This document shows positions 25,965 through 38,540 of a stretch of DNA of 64,000 bases, one piece after another; the first letter of the stretch is position 1; each line of letters starts with the position of its first letter. The notes beneath the pieces were generated by a model. It was not told where the DNA came from. It did not search any database and worked only from the letters and a program-made list of their open reading frames with translations. A program made the position numbers and the translations under genes. The stretch is taken from the NCBI RefSeq assembly GCF_000769075.1, contig NZ_JRFC01000020.1:1-64000 (forward strand), written 5' to 3'. Origin of the DNA: Porphyromonas sp. COT-290 OH3588 (GTDB taxonomy: Bacteria; Bacteroidota; Bacteroidia; Bacteroidales; Porphyromonadaceae).

Positions 25965-27077
25965 TTATTTCGTCATCTCTACTTTGGTTGTAGGAGCAAG
26001 GTTGGCATTGCGCTGCTCGACCTGCTCGACTACATTCTGTGCTAGTGTGCGGAAGAAAATAGCCGTCATGCTATCCTCCTGCACGGCAGAGGGAGCCCCC
26101 TCATCACCACACTCTCGGATACTCTGCACTAGTGGTATCTGGCCTAGAAGAGGGATTCCCAACTCTTCGGCTAGCTTGCGACCTCCGTCACGACCGAAGA
26201 TATAGTATCTATTCTGAGGCAGCTCGGCTGGAGTAAACCAAGCCATGTTCTCGATCAGACCAAGCACGGGCACCCCTACCTTGTCGTCAAGGAACATACC
26301 TATTCCCTTAATTGCATCGGCCAAAGCTACCTGCTGTGGCGTCGTCACGACGACTGCTCCCGTAATGCCTAGCGTCTGCACTAGAGTCAGGTGTATATCA
26401 CTCGTGCCGGGAGGCATATCTAGAAGTAGATAGTCCAGCTCACCCCAGTTACCCTCACTGAGTAGCTGCTTGAGTGCATTGCCAGCCATGCTACCACGCC
26501 AGAGCACAGGGCTCTCCTTATTGACAAAGAAGCCAATGGAGAGGAGTTTGACGCCATACCGCTCGATCGGCTGAATCAGCTCTCGGCCATTAACCTCCTC
26601 AAGAAGAGGGCGAGCGTCCTCACAGCCAAACATAAGTGGCACAGAAGGGCCAAAAATATCTGCGTCCAGCAGACCAACCTTATAACCTGCCTGAGCCAAA
26701 GCGACAGCAAGATTGGCCGAAACCGTACTCTTACCGACCCCTCCCTTACCAGAGAAAACCGCAATAACGTTCTTAACCTCGGGTAACAGCTTAGGCGCCT
26801 CGGCGACCTCTACCTCTGGCACCTTGACCGAGATATTGCCACGAATATCAACATCTTGCCCTACATAGGTCAAGATAGCTGTTTCTGCTGCCTTGACAAC
26901 AGACTTGATGAATGGAGAATTAGGCTTATCGAAAATGAGCGAAAAGCTCACCTTGAGCCCATCTATACGGATATCATCCTCTACCATGCCAGACTCAACG
27001 AGGTTCTTGCCCGTACCGGGATATCGAACCTTGCTAAGGGCCTCAAGGATAAGATTGGGATATATTGTTGTTGCCAT
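25965..27077 (-). CDS. mrp: Mrp/NBP35-family iron-sulfur carrier ATPase
   Basis: P-loop ATPase thought to carry and deliver Fe-S clusters in the cytoplasm. From ATG 27077 it is 370 residues; the frame extends 20 codons upstream but that would overlap trmB. The N-terminal MIP18/DUF59-like domain (about 5-85, YPNLILEALSKVRYPGTGKNL) is followed by the deviant Walker A FSGKGGVGKSTVSANLA (about 108), DADIFGPS and DMPPGTSDIHL. The Cys-x-x-Cys seen in many Mrp/NBP35 proteins is not present (MAWFTPAELPQNRYYIFG at its place). It follows trmB by 4 bp and directly precedes rnpB. Confidence 0.93.
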   Translation of the reverse strand: MATTIYPNLILEALSKVRYPGTGKNLVESGMVEDDIRIDGLKVSFSLIFDKPNSPFIKSVVKAAETAILTYVGQDVDIRGNISVKVPEVEVAEAPKLLPEVKNVIAVFSGKGGVGKSTVSANLAVALAQAGYKVGLLDADIFGPSVPLMFGCEDARPLLEEVNGRELIQPIERYGVKLLSIGFFVNKESPVLWRGSMAGNALKQLLSEGNWGELDYLLLDMPPGTSDIHLTLVQTLGITGAVVVTTPQQVALADAIKGIGMFLDDKVGVPVLGLIENMAWFTPAELPQNRYYIFGRDGGRKLAEELGIPLLGQIPLVQSIRECGDEGAPSAVQEDSMTAIFFRTLAQNVVEQVEQRNANLAPTTKVEMTK

Positions 27078-27081
27078 AATT

Positions 27082-27828
27082 TTATTGTACACGTCTACTG
27101 CGACTAAAACTGCGGTAGCTATCTGGCTCGATCTCAATATCGGGTTCTTGCCAGCCAGCCTCTGGGACTTGTGGCACGAACTGAATATACTTAATCGTTA
27201 GACCACGGCTCAGCCACTGACGTTCGTAGTAAGTCTTAATCTCTAGTATATCACTAACGACCTCACCAGCATAGAGGTCGTCGGTAATGGTTAGCACAGG
27301 CAAGCCATTGAGCTCAACCATAGCTTTGGTATAGGTGTAGAGAAAGGGGCTATCGGTCTTGAGGTGGATAATCCCCTCGGGTTTAAGTAGGCGGGCATAG
27401 CGGCTGACAAAGCCCGTTGAGGTCAAACGCTTAGTTACTTTCTTCATCTGAGGATCTGGGAAGGTAATCCAAATCTCATCGACCTCTCCATCAGTAAAAA
27501 AGTGCTCCAGAAGCTCTATCTCCGTGCGCAGGAAAGCGACATTAGCCATACCGGCCTCGTGGCTCTGGGTTGCCCCCGTCCACATACGAGCCCCCTTGAT
27601 GTCTATACCAATGAAGTTCTTGTCGGGGAAACGCTGCCCCAAGCCTACCGTATACTCGCCCTTGCCACAGCCTAGCTCTAAGACAATAGGGTTGTCATTG
27701 CCGAAGAAATCCTCTCGCCAACGTCCCTTGAGCGGGAAAGCCTCTTGGCTGATGCGTGCCCATGGGTACTGGAAAACGTGCGGATAGCTCTCCATTTGGG
27801 CAAACTTGGCCAGCTTATTCTTCCCCAT
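27082..27828 (-). CDS. trmB: tRNA (guanine-N7-)-methyltransferase
   Basis: Methylates N7 of G46 in the variable loop of tRNAs. 248 residues. SAM-binding motif [15 protein letters not shown] (about 51-65), then [11 protein letters not shown], and the family signature [16 protein letters not shown] (about 142-157). The C-terminal extension after about 205 is Arg/Ser-rich. Its ATG overlaps the stop of the preceding acidic-protein gene by one base (TAATG), consistent with translational coupling, and mrp starts 4 bp after its stop. Confidence 0.95.
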   Translation of the reverse strand: MGKNKLAKFAQMESYPHVFQYPWARISQEAFPLKGRWREDFFGNDNPIVLELGCGKGEYTVGLGQRFPDKNFIGIDIKGARMWTGATQSHEAGMANVAFLRTEIELLEHFFTDGEVDEIWITFPDPQMKKVTKRLTSTGFVSRYARLLKPEGIIHLKTDSPFLYTYTKAMVELNGLPVLTITDDLYAGEVVSDILEIKTYYERQWLSRGLTIKYIQFVPQVPEAGWQEPDIEIEPDSYRSFSRSRRVQ

Positions 27829-28157
27829 TAGTCCTCAAACAGATTGATAGATTCGCTATAAGCCATCTCTCCCTGCACGACGAAACGGATCTGATCACGA
27901 TCGAACTTACCTACGCCGTCCTTCATCGCATTCTTGACCACGTAGTCGAGTAGCTCCTCCTCGTCGAACTCTACCACTGCGTCCTCATCGGCATCTTCAT
28001 CACCAAGCAGGCCACGGCTCTCATAGAAATCATAGATCAGGTCTACGAAGTAAATGATATCATCGTCACTAAGCAGCTCTTTGAGCTCCTGTGGGATATA
28101 GTTGCGAATGAAGGCCACAGAGGCCATATCATCATAGCCGAGCAATTCTTCTGCCAT
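27828..28157 (-). CDS. Small acidic cytoplasmic protein, unknown function
   Basis: From the ATG at 28157 a 109-residue protein ([16 protein letters not shown]...). A longer frame reaching 28226 would overlap queD and has an unlikely basic lead. About a quarter of residues are Asp/Glu, including [17 protein letters not shown]. No signal peptide or membrane segment. No family recognised with certainty. It sits between queD (31 bp upstream) and trmB (one-base overlap) on the same strand, so a link to tRNA or pterin modification is possible but unproven. Confidence 0.75.
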   Translation of the reverse strand: MAEELLGYDDMASVAFIRNYIPQELKELLSDDDIIYFVDLIYDFYESRGLLGDEDADEDAVVEFDEEELLDYVVKNAMKDGVGKFDRDQIRFVVQGEMAYSESINLFED

Positions 28158-28188
28158 AATATCAATTTGTTTTGAGTAATCGTATCTA

Positions 28189-28608
28189 TTATTTCGTATA
28201 GGTAGCCGAGCACTTGCGGGTTTCATCTATGCGTACAGCGATTAGGCTAACGCCCGTACCTGCTAGTAGCTCTACCCCGACGACCTCCACCAAATGGCGA
28301 GCCATCTGCTCGGCCGTGGGGTTGAAGGGCACGACGACTAAGTCCTCATGTGCTAGCTCTCTGAGGCTTGGGAGCAGAGGATCTTGATCCCAAAGCATCA
28401 TCTTATGATCCCAGTTCTCCTCTAGCCACTGACAGAGAGTGGCCTTAATCACACCGAAGTCAATCACGCGCCCTAGAGCATCGAGTTCCTCGGACGAGCA
28501 AGTGAAGTGAATGCGATAGTTATGTCCGTGCAGGTGTCGACATTTATTCTCGTGGCCAACCACACGGTGCCCCATGCTAATGTCGTGATAGCGTTCTACT
28601 GTAATCAT
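28189..28608 (-). CDS. queD: 6-carboxytetrahydropterin synthase / 6-pyruvoyl-tetrahydropterin synthase family
   Basis: Cytoplasmic T-fold enzyme converting dihydroneopterin triphosphate to 6-carboxytetrahydropterin, a queuosine/7-deazaguanine precursor step. 139 residues, the usual length. It shows the zinc ligands and active site: GHRVVGHENKCRHLHGHNY (about 13-31) has the catalytic Cys and the HxH zinc pair. The internal DFGVIK and WDHKMML segments are family features. First gene of the queD-acidic protein-trmB-mrp-rnpB cluster. Confidence 0.92.
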   Translation of the reverse strand: MITVERYHDISMGHRVVGHENKCRHLHGHNYRIHFTCSSEELDALGRVIDFGVIKATLCQWLEENWDHKMMLWDQDPLLPSLRELAHEDLVVVPFNPTAEQMARHLVEVVGVELLAGTGVSLIAVRIDETRKCSATYTK

Positions 28609-28629
28609 CTTTGTGTCCTATTCAGCCCA

Positions 28630-28637
28630 CAAAGATA
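28630..28637 (-). promoter_or_regulatory. -7 box of the queD cluster
   Basis: On the minus strand TATCTTTG (28637-28630) lies 21 bp before the queD ATG. No clear -33 box. Confidence 0.5.
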
Positions 28638-28733
28638 CGGCTTTTTGCCATAGCCTACCTCATTATGGTTGGTCAATGAGGGTAGGATAATGCCGAAAGT
28701 GGCTATTTATATTTTGGGTCAGTTTTCAGAATG

Positions 28734-29028
28734 TTGATGAGAAGACCAGAGCGAGGGAGGAAGAAAAACAATAGGCCTCATATTTGGCCCCTAGCAAGCC
28801 CTAGATTACATTCAGCCTTATTTCGGCACTTGAGCCCAGACAAATGAAAATACCCGCCTTAAACAAGACAAAAATAAAACACTAAAAATCAACAATATAA
28901 ACAAATCTCACAGATAATTTCATGTACATCAGTGAGCATCTTGGAGTATTTCTTCCCATCAACCCTTGGGGATTGGAGGACACATCTCAAGCGATCAGCC
29001 CACCAATTCAAAAAAATCTTCCCATCAA
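28734..29028 (+). repeat. Dispersed 295-bp intergenic repeat, copy 2
   Basis: Same length as copy 1. Terminal inverted repeats TTGATGAGAAGAC (28734-28746) and ATCTTCCCATCAA (29016-29028) match at 11 of 13 positions. Shared blocks in order: TATTTGGCCCCTAG (near 28781), TTTCGGCACTTGAG (near 28821), TGAAAATACCCGCC (near 28845), TTTCTTCCCATCAA (near 28949) and GGACACATCTCA (28978-28989). A frame starting at 28922 crosses the element edge and is not considered coding. The remaining 28609-29250 sequence holds only promoter boxes. Confidence 0.7.
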
Positions 29029-29157
29029 TTTTGTAGCCTCCTCTATACTTAGACCTCGATTTAGCTCTTCAACGCCACAAATCTACGCCTCACCCCTTAT
29101 CATATTTTTACAACCAATTTATATAATCGCACTCAAACTCCTCGAAGAGAGCATCTG

Positions 29158-29190
29158 TTGCCTCAGTATGCCATAGTACTAATATCTTTT
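29158..29190 (+). promoter_or_regulatory. Possible promoter of the lacZ-sulfatase pair
   Basis: TTG (29158-29160) and TATCTTTT (29183-29190) stand 22 bp apart, a near match to the TTG/TAnnTTTG arrangement, 60 bp before the gene start. Confidence 0.35.
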
Positions 29191-29247
29191 AGTAATTTAG
29201 GGGGCTAGAAGCATCTAATGGACATTTATAGATTGCCCCTAGGCTAA

Positions 29248-32355
<3,108 letters not shown>

Positions 32356-32374
32356 CCATTAATTATCTCCCGAT

Positions 32375-33922
32375 ATGAACACCAAATCAGTCCTCTGCGT
32401 ACTATCGGCAGCCTCGCTAGCTCAGCTAGCGCAGGCTCAGAAGCCTCTTAATATCGTATATATTATGAGCGACGACCATGCCCAGCAGATGATTAGCTGC
32501 TACGACCAGAGATACATTCAGACGCCCAACATTGACGCACTAGCCCAAGAGGGAGTGCGCTTTACGGAGAGCTTCGTAGCAAACTCCCTCTCGGGCCCTA
32601 GCCGTGCATGTATGCTCACAGGCAAGCATAGCCATCTCAATGGCAAGAAGAACAACGAGCACGATCAGAACTTCGATCAAAATCAGCAAACTATGCCTAA
32701 GCTCCTACAGAAGCATGGCTACCAAACGGCTCTCGTAGGTAAGCTACACCTAGAGGGCATACCACAAGGCTTCGACTACTGGACGATGCTCCCGGGTCAG
32801 GGTGACTACTACGACCCGCACTTCGTCCAACCGGGCCGTGACAAACTGACCGATACGGTACAGATCAAGGGGTATGTAACCAACATCATCACAGACCTCA
32901 GCCTAGATTGGCTAGACAAACGTGACAAGGAGAAGCCATTCGCCCTATTCATTCATCACAAAGCGGCACACCGCAACTGGCTAGCCGATACGACGGATAT
33001 CAAGGCTTTTGAGGATCAGGAGTATCAGCTCCCCGATACCTTTTGGGACGACTACAAGGGGCGACAAGCCGCAGGCAAACAAGAGATGCACATCGTGCAC
33101 GACCTCAATCTAGTCTACGACCTCAAGATGCTCGAGGAGGGACAACCAGCCAAGGGATTAGGCCGCTGGTACAAGGGGCAGCTAGAACAAATGGATGCTC
33201 CTACCCGAGCTCATTTCGACAGCCTATACAGACCTCTAGCTCGTGCCTTCTACGCACAGGCCCCACAGGGCGAGGAGCTAGCCCGCTGGAAGTTCACACG
33301 ATATATGCGTGACTACTCCAAGGTGGTCAAGTCACTCGACCGTAACATCGGCCGTGTCGTAGATTACCTGCGTGAGCATGATCTGCTAGAGAATACACTC
33401 ATTGTGTACACGAGCGACCAAGGCTTCTATATGGGAGAGCATGGTTGGTTCGACAAGCGCTTCATGTACGAGGAGTCTATGCGCACACCTCTAGTGATGC
33501 GCCTACCCGCTTCGCTCAAGAAGCGTGGCGATATTGCTGAGCTAGTGCAGAATATCGACTACGCTCCCACCTTCCTTGATCTGGCAGGAGCACCCATACC
33601 AGAGGATATGCAGGGGGTATCTCTGGCTCCACTACTACGCACCAACAAGGACAATAAGCTAGAGCGCAAGAGCCTATACTACCACTTCTATGAGTATCCG
33701 GGTGAGCACGCTGTTCGTCGCCACTATGGCGTGAGAGATAAGCGGTACAAGCTAATCCACTTCTACGGCGACTTCGATGCTTGGGAACTCTACGACCTCA
33801 AGAAAGACCCCAAGGAGCTTAACAATCTATATGACAATCCTCAGTACCGCAAAGTACAGGCACGTATGCACAAGGAGCTCGATCGCCTACGCAAACACTA
33901 CAAAGCTGAGGAGGCTAAGTAA
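32375..33922 (+). CDS. Secreted S1-family sulfatase (Ser-type formylglycine)
   Basis: Exported sulfatase of 515 residues; signal peptide ends near AQAQK (about 22). The metal site IMSDDH is near the N-terminus. The formylglycine motif is SGPSR with Ser73 as the residue to be oxidised, so it is the serine type needing an anSME radical-SAM enzyme, which is not in the window. Other family motifs: TGKHSHLNG and LVGKLHL. The C-terminal region has TSDQGFYMGEHGWFDKRFMYEE, typical of sulfatases such as GlcNAc-6-sulfatase-like Bacteroides enzymes; that subfamily assignment is tentative. Likely cotranscribed with the beta-galactosidase. Confidence 0.9.
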   Translation: MNTKSVLCVLSAASLAQLAQAQKPLNIVYIMSDDHAQQMISCYDQRYIQTPNIDALAQEGVRFTESFVANSLSGPSRACMLTGKHSHLNGKKNNEHDQNFDQNQQTMPKLLQKHGYQTALVGKLHLEGIPQGFDYWTMLPGQGDYYDPHFVQPGRDKLTDTVQIKGYVTNIITDLSLDWLDKRDKEKPFALFIHHKAAHRNWLADTTDIKAFEDQEYQLPDTFWDDYKGRQAAGKQEMHIVHDLNLVYDLKMLEEGQPAKGLGRWYKGQLEQMDAPTRAHFDSLYRPLARAFYAQAPQGEELARWKFTRYMRDYSKVVKSLDRNIGRVVDYLREHDLLENTLIVYTSDQGFYMGEHGWFDKRFMYEESMRTPLVMRLPASLKKRGDIAELVQNIDYAPTFLDLAGAPIPEDMQGVSLAPLLRTNKDNKLERKSLYYHFYEYPGEHAVRRHYGVRDKRYKLIHFYGDFDAWELYDLKKDPKELNNLYDNPQYRKVQARMHKELDRLRKHYKAEEAK

Positions 33923-33983
33923 CTTCAAAAGCAGATCTAAGCAAAGGGTAAACCCTCTGTGAAGCCTAGGCTCAGTGGTCGAT

Positions 33984-34035
33984 ACACCTATAATTGTGGT
34001 CGTGTTTCACAATCGCAATTATAAGTGTATCTTTG
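33984..34035 (+). promoter_or_regulatory. carAB promoter with overlapping long inverted repeat
   Basis: TATCTTTG (34028-34035) is the -7 box and TTTC (34005-34008) stands 19 bp upstream. A dyad overlies it: ACACCTATAATTG (33984-33996) pairs with 34016-34028 with one mismatch, and ATTGTG (33993-33998) with CACAAT (34008-34013). Such symmetry over a promoter suggests a repressor operator; the regulator is unknown. The ATG lies 93 bp further on. Confidence 0.55.
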
Positions 34036-34128
34036 TGGCTCAGAAGCGTTCTTGAAGCAGTGAGCTAGACCAGCTATAAGCTAAAGAGTTTCATAGATAA
34101 ACTATTAAACTATCATAATATAAATGAT

Positions 34129-35202
34129 ATGCAACAGCGCAAAAGAGCAACTCTGATCCTTGACGACGGCAGTCGATACGAGGGATATGCCTTCGGGCAC
34201 GAAACCGCCGTCGCTGGCGAAGTTGTATTTAATACCGCTATGACAGGCTATACCGAGAGCCTGACCGACCCCAGTTATCGTGGACAAATTATGGTGATGA
34301 CCTTCCCCTTGGTCGGCAACTATGGTGTCCCTAGCTACGAGAAAGACGAGCATGGCATAGAGCTCTATATGGAGAGCAACCGTATCCACCCTCTGGGCTT
34401 AATCGTGTCGGATTATTCGGAGAACTATAGCCATTGGAATGCCGTAGAGTCGCTAGGGAGTTGGCTCAAAAGAGAGCAGGTCTTCGGTCTAACGGGCATT
34501 GATACACGAGAGCTTGCCCAGACCTTGCGTGAAAAAGGCTCAATGAAAGGGAAGATCGTCCTCGAGGGAGGGGAAGATATTCCCTTTGTTGATCATAGCG
34601 AGCGCAACCTAGTGGCAGAAGTATCGCCGACAGAGGTTACCACATACGGCAATGGTCCCAAGAAAGTCGTGCTGGTAGACTGTGGTGCCAAAAACAATAT
34701 CGTACGTCAGCTTATTAGTCCCAAGGTAACGCTCTATCGAGTGCCTTGGGACTATGATTTTAATCAGATTGACTTCGATGGCCTCTTCCTCTCAAATGGC
34801 CCCGGCGACCCCAATATGTGTGGCGCAACTGTGGCCAACATACGCAAGGCTCTTGAGAAGGGTAAGCCGATCTACGGCATCTGCATGGGCAATCAGCTCC
34901 TAGCGACAGCAGCAGGAGCTACAGTACGCAAAATGAAGTATGGGCACAGAAGCCACAATCAGCCAGTGCGTGAGGTGGGCACACACCGCTGCTTCATCAC
35001 TAGCCAGAACCACGGCTATGCCGTAGATCCCTCTACCCTAGCCGAGGGTTGGCAAGAAAAATATATCAACCTCAACGATGGGACCAACGAAGGTGTACGC
35101 CACAAGACACTCCCCTACGTATCTGCCCAGTTCCACCCAGAGGCTTGTAGCGGCCCGACCGACACGATGTCGATGTTTGAAGAATTCCTAAGCAAACTCT
35201 AA
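34129..35202 (+). CDS. carA: Carbamoyl-phosphate synthase small subunit
   Basis: Glutamine amidotransferase subunit that supplies ammonia for carbamoyl phosphate (pyrimidine and arginine synthesis). 357 residues, typical. The N-terminal CPSase small-chain domain has GEVVFNTAMTGYTES. The class I GATase domain starts near 180 with VVLVDCGAKNNIVR; the nucleophile is Cys252 in GICMGNQLL and the catalytic His-Glu pair is FHPEA near residue 338. carB begins 22 bp after its stop. A promoter with a long dyad precedes it. Confidence 0.97.
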   Translation: MQQRKRATLILDDGSRYEGYAFGHETAVAGEVVFNTAMTGYTESLTDPSYRGQIMVMTFPLVGNYGVPSYEKDEHGIELYMESNRIHPLGLIVSDYSENYSHWNAVESLGSWLKREQVFGLTGIDTRELAQTLREKGSMKGKIVLEGGEDIPFVDHSERNLVAEVSPTEVTTYGNGPKKVVLVDCGAKNNIVRQLISPKVTLYRVPWDYDFNQIDFDGLFLSNGPGDPNMCGATVANIRKALEKGKPIYGICMGNQLLATAAGATVRKMKYGHRSHNQPVREVGTHRCFITSQNHGYAVDPSTLAEGWQEKYINLNDGTNEGVRHKTLPYVSAQFHPEACSGPTDTMSMFEEFLSKL

Positions 35203-35224
35203 CCCCTCAAACTCATAAAATAAG

Positions 35225-38200
35225 ATGCAATACGACAAGCCAAATAAAGTTCTACTACTAGGTTCTGGTGCTCTGAAGATTGGGGAGGCTGGGGAGTTTG
35301 ACTATTCAGGATCTCAGGCCCTCAAAGCCATGCGTGAGGAGGGGATCAAGACTGTCTTGGTAAACCCCAACATCGCCACGGTACAGACGAGCGAGGGCAT
35401 CGCAGACGAAATCTACTTCTTGCCCGTGACGCCCTACTTCATCGAGCGTGTCATCGAGAAAGAACGCCCCGAGGGTATTCTCCTCGCTTTCGGCGGGCAG
35501 ACAGCTCTCAACTGTGGTGTCGCTCTACACAAAAGTGGCGTACTAGAGAAATATGGTGTACGTGTACTCGGTACTCAAGTCGAGGCGATCATGAACACCG
35601 AGGATAGAGATTTATTCGTCGATCGCCTCAACGAGATTGACGTCAAAACCATACAGAGCGAAGCCGTAGAAACACTCGAGGACGCACGCCGAGCAGCGGC
35701 CAGCCTTGGCTACCCAGTGATCATTCGTGCTGCGTACGCACTAGGAGGTTTAGGTAGTGGTTTCTGCGACAACGAGGCCGAGCTAGACGAGCTCTGTTCC
35801 AAGGCATTCTCATTCAGCCCACAGGTACTAGTAGAGAAGAGCCTCAAGGGGTGGAAGGAGATCGAATACGAGGTGGTACGTGACCGCTACGACAACTGTA
35901 TTACGGTATGTAATATGGAGAACTTCGACCCCCTCGGCATACATACGGGCGAGAGTATCGTCATCGCACCATCGCAGACACTTACCAATTCGGAGTTCCA
36001 CAAACTGCGGGAGATCGCCATACGCATCGTGCGCCACATCGGCATTGTCGGGGAGTGTAACGTGCAGTATGCCCTAGACCCTCATAGCGAAGACTACCGA
36101 GTTATCGAAGTTAATGCACGCCTATCTCGTTCGTCAGCTCTAGCCTCCAAGGCAACTGGCTATCCACTAGCCTTCGTGGCGGCCAAACTAGGGCTAGGAT
36201 ATGGTCTGTACGAGCTCAACAACTCTGTTACACGTACAACGCCTGCTTTCTTCGAGCCGTCACTCGACTACGTTGTCTGCAAAATCCCTCGCTGGGATCT
36301 TGGCAAGTTCCATGGAGTATCTCGTGAGCTTGGTAGCAGCATGAAGAGCGTGGGTGAAGTCATGGCCATAGGACGCACCTTCGAGGAGGCTATGCAGAAG
36401 GGACTTCGTATGATCGGGCAAGGAATGCACGGCTTCGTAGGCAATAAAGAGCCTAAGATTGACGATATCGAGACCGAGCTTCGCCGTCCTACCGACACGC
36501 GTGTTTTCGTAATCAGCCAGGCCTTCAAGGCTGGCTATACGGTAGAGCAGATCCATCAGCTAACCAAAATCGACCGCTGGTTCCTCGACAAGCTTTATAG
36601 CATCATACAGACTTCGGAGGAGCTAGCCAAGTATAGCAGCCTAGAGGAGGTATCTAAGGAGCTTCTGCTACACGCCAAGCGTCAGGGATTCTCAGACTTC
36701 CAGATTGGCCGCTTCGTCCTAAGCGATACAGATCAGAATGCAGATACTAGAGCGCTTGCCGTACGCCAGTACCGCAAGTCGCTCGGGATCCTACCTGTTG
36801 TCAAACAGATTGACACACTAGCAGCCGAGTACCCAGCCGAAACCAACTACCTCTACCTCACTTACAGCGGTACGACCAACGACGTAAGTTACGAAAATGA
36901 TGGGCGCTCGGTGGTAGTACTTGGCTCAGGTGCCTATCGTATCGGTAGCTCTGTCGAGTTCGACTGGTGTGGCGTAAACGCACTCGACACCATTCGAAAG
37001 GAGGGATTCCGATCAGTAATGATCAACTACAACCCCGAGACAGTAAGTACGGATTACGACATCACAGATCGCCTATACTTCGACGAGCTGACCTTCGAGC
37101 GTGTTATGGACATTCTGGATCTCGAGACCCCCAAGGGCGTAATCGTGTCTACTGGTGGCCAGATCCCCAATAACCTAGCGATGAAGCTGGACGCCCAGAA
37201 TGTACCGATCCTAGGTACTCAGGCCAAGAGCATCGACAACGCAGAGGACAGACACAAGTTCAGTGCTATGCTCGATAGGCTTGGCGTAGATCAGCCTCGC
37301 TGGCAGGAGCTCACTACACTCGAGGATATTGACAGTTTCGTAGAGGAGGTTGGTTTCCCCGTCCTCGTTCGTCCTAGCTACGTCCTCTCTGGTGCCGCAA
37401 TGAATGTTTGTTCCAATGCTGATGAACTACGTCGTTTCTTGGAGCTAGCCGCCAATGTATCGAAAGAGCACCCCGTCGTAGTGAGTCAATTCATCGAGCA
37501 TGCCAAAGAAGTGGAGCTAGATGCAGTAGCAAGGAATGGCGAAATCATCGCATACGCCATTAGCGAACACATTGAGTTTGCAGGCGTACACTCAGGAGAT
37601 GCTACCATTCAGTTCCCCGGTCAGAAGCTCTATGTAGAAACCGTACGCCGCATCAAACGCATCAGTCGTCAGATCGCAGAGGCTCTACAAATCTCAGGCC
37701 CATTCAACATTCAGTTCCTCGCTAAGGGTAATGAAATCAAGGTGATTGAGTGTAACCTCCGAGCCTCTCGTAGCTTTCCATTCGTGAGCAAGGTACTCAA
37801 GATTAACTTCATTGAACTTGCGACACGAGTGATGCTCGGCTTGCCCGTTGAGAAGCCTAATAAGAATGCTTTCGACCTCGACTACGTAGGGATTAAGGCT
37901 TCGCAGTTCTCTTTCGCTCGTCTACAAAAGGCCGACCCCGTACTCGGTGTAGATATGATGAGTACAGGAGAGGTAGGCTGTATCGGCGATGATACCAACG
38001 AAGCCATCCTCAAGAGTATGCTCTCGGTAGGCTACCGTATCCCCGAGCGATCAGTCCTACTCTCCACTGGTGGGTATAAGCAGAAGGTAGATATGCTCGA
38101 TGCCTCTCGCCTACTCTGGCAGAAAGGCTATAAGCTCTACGCCACTCAAGGCACGCACGATATGCTCAAGGAAAATGGTATCGAGAGCACGCTTGTCTAC

Positions 38201-38449
38201 TGGCCAAGCGACGAGGGCAAACACCCACAGGCTCTAGACTTGCTCCACGATCGGCAGATTGATATGGTGGTAAACATCAACAAGAATCTGACCGCACGTG
38301 AGCTGACCAATGGGTATAGACTTCGCCGTGCCTCGATCGACCTGAACATTCCTCTCCTGACGAATGCACGCCTAGCGTCCGCCTTCATCACGGCTTTCTG
38401 CAACCTATCGCTAGATGACGTCCAGATAAAGCCATGGAGTAAGTACTAA
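35225..38449 (+). CDS. carB: Carbamoyl-phosphate synthase large subunit
   Basis: Synthesises carbamoyl phosphate from bicarbonate, ammonia and two ATP. 1074 residues, the full normal length. Two homologous halves, each starting with a nucleotide-binding pattern (VLLLGSGALKIGEAGEFDYS at the N-terminus and VVLGSGAYRIGSSVEFDW near 562), each with an ATP-grasp domain, then an MGS-like allosteric domain at the C-terminus (LSTGGYKQKVDML region onward, about 945-1074). Forms an operon with carA and ends at a perfect 16-bp terminator. Confidence 0.97.
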   Translation: MQYDKPNKVLLLGSGALKIGEAGEFDYSGSQALKAMREEGIKTVLVNPNIATVQTSEGIADEIYFLPVTPYFIERVIEKERPEGILLAFGGQTALNCGVALHKSGVLEKYGVRVLGTQVEAIMNTEDRDLFVDRLNEIDVKTIQSEAVETLEDARRAAASLGYPVIIRAAYALGGLGSGFCDNEAELDELCSKAFSFSPQVLVEKSLKGWKEIEYEVVRDRYDNCITVCNMENFDPLGIHTGESIVIAPSQTLTNSEFHKLREIAIRIVRHIGIVGECNVQYALDPHSEDYRVIEVNARLSRSSALASKATGYPLAFVAAKLGLGYGLYELNNSVTRTTPAFFEPSLDYVVCKIPRWDLGKFHGVSRELGSSMKSVGEVMAIGRTFEEAMQKGLRMIGQGMHGFVGNKEPKIDDIETELRRPTDTRVFVISQAFKAGYTVEQIHQLTKIDRWFLDKLYSIIQTSEELAKYSSLEEVSKELLLHAKRQGFSDFQIGRFVLSDTDQNADTRALAVRQYRKSLGILPVVKQIDTLAAEYPAETNYLYLTYSGTTNDVSYENDGRSVVVLGSGAYRIGSSVEFDWCGVNALDTIRKEGFRSVMINYNPETVSTDYDITDRLYFDELTFERVMDILDLETPKGVIVSTGGQIPNNLAMKLDAQNVPILGTQAKSIDNAEDRHKFSAMLDRLGVDQPRWQELTTLEDIDSFVEEVGFPVLVRPSYVLSGAAMNVCSNADELRRFLELAANVSKEHPVVVSQFIEHAKEVELDAVARNGEIIAYAISEHIEFAGVHSGDATIQFPGQKLYVETVRRIKRISRQIAEALQISGPFNIQFLAKGNEIKVIECNLRASRSFPFVSKVLKINFIELATRVMLGLPVEKPNKNAFDLDYVGIKASQFSFARLQKADPVLGVDMMSTGEVGCIGDDTNEAILKSMLSVGYRIPERSVLLSTGGYKQKVDMLDASRLLWQKGYKLYATQGTHDMLKENGIESTLVYWPSDEGKHPQALDLLHDRQIDMVVNINKNLTARELTNGYRLRRASIDLNIPLLTNARLASAFITAFCNLSLDDVQIKPWSKY

Positions 38450-38499
38450 AATTACTCTCTTCTTTGCCTAGAGAGTCACTAGGCAATATCCATACCATG

Positions 38500-38540
38500 C
38501 CAAAGGCTCTGCATCACTCTCACCGATGCAGAGCCTTTGG
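38500..38540 (+). terminator. carAB terminator
   Basis: CCAAAGGCTCTGCATC (38500-38515) pairs perfectly over 16 bp with 38525-38540, loop 9 nt. It lies 50 bp after carB. The remaining leader to 38719 shows no clear promoter. Confidence 0.85.

Noticed and set aside
25690-26205. Plus-strand open frame of 171 codons
   Set aside because: It lies across the RNase P RNA and the end of mrp, both on the minus strand, and is composition-driven.
34003-34018. Half of a parS-like site (TGTTTCAC)
   Set aside because: Only one half matches TGTTTCACGTGAAACA; the other half does not, and it is part of the carA dyad.
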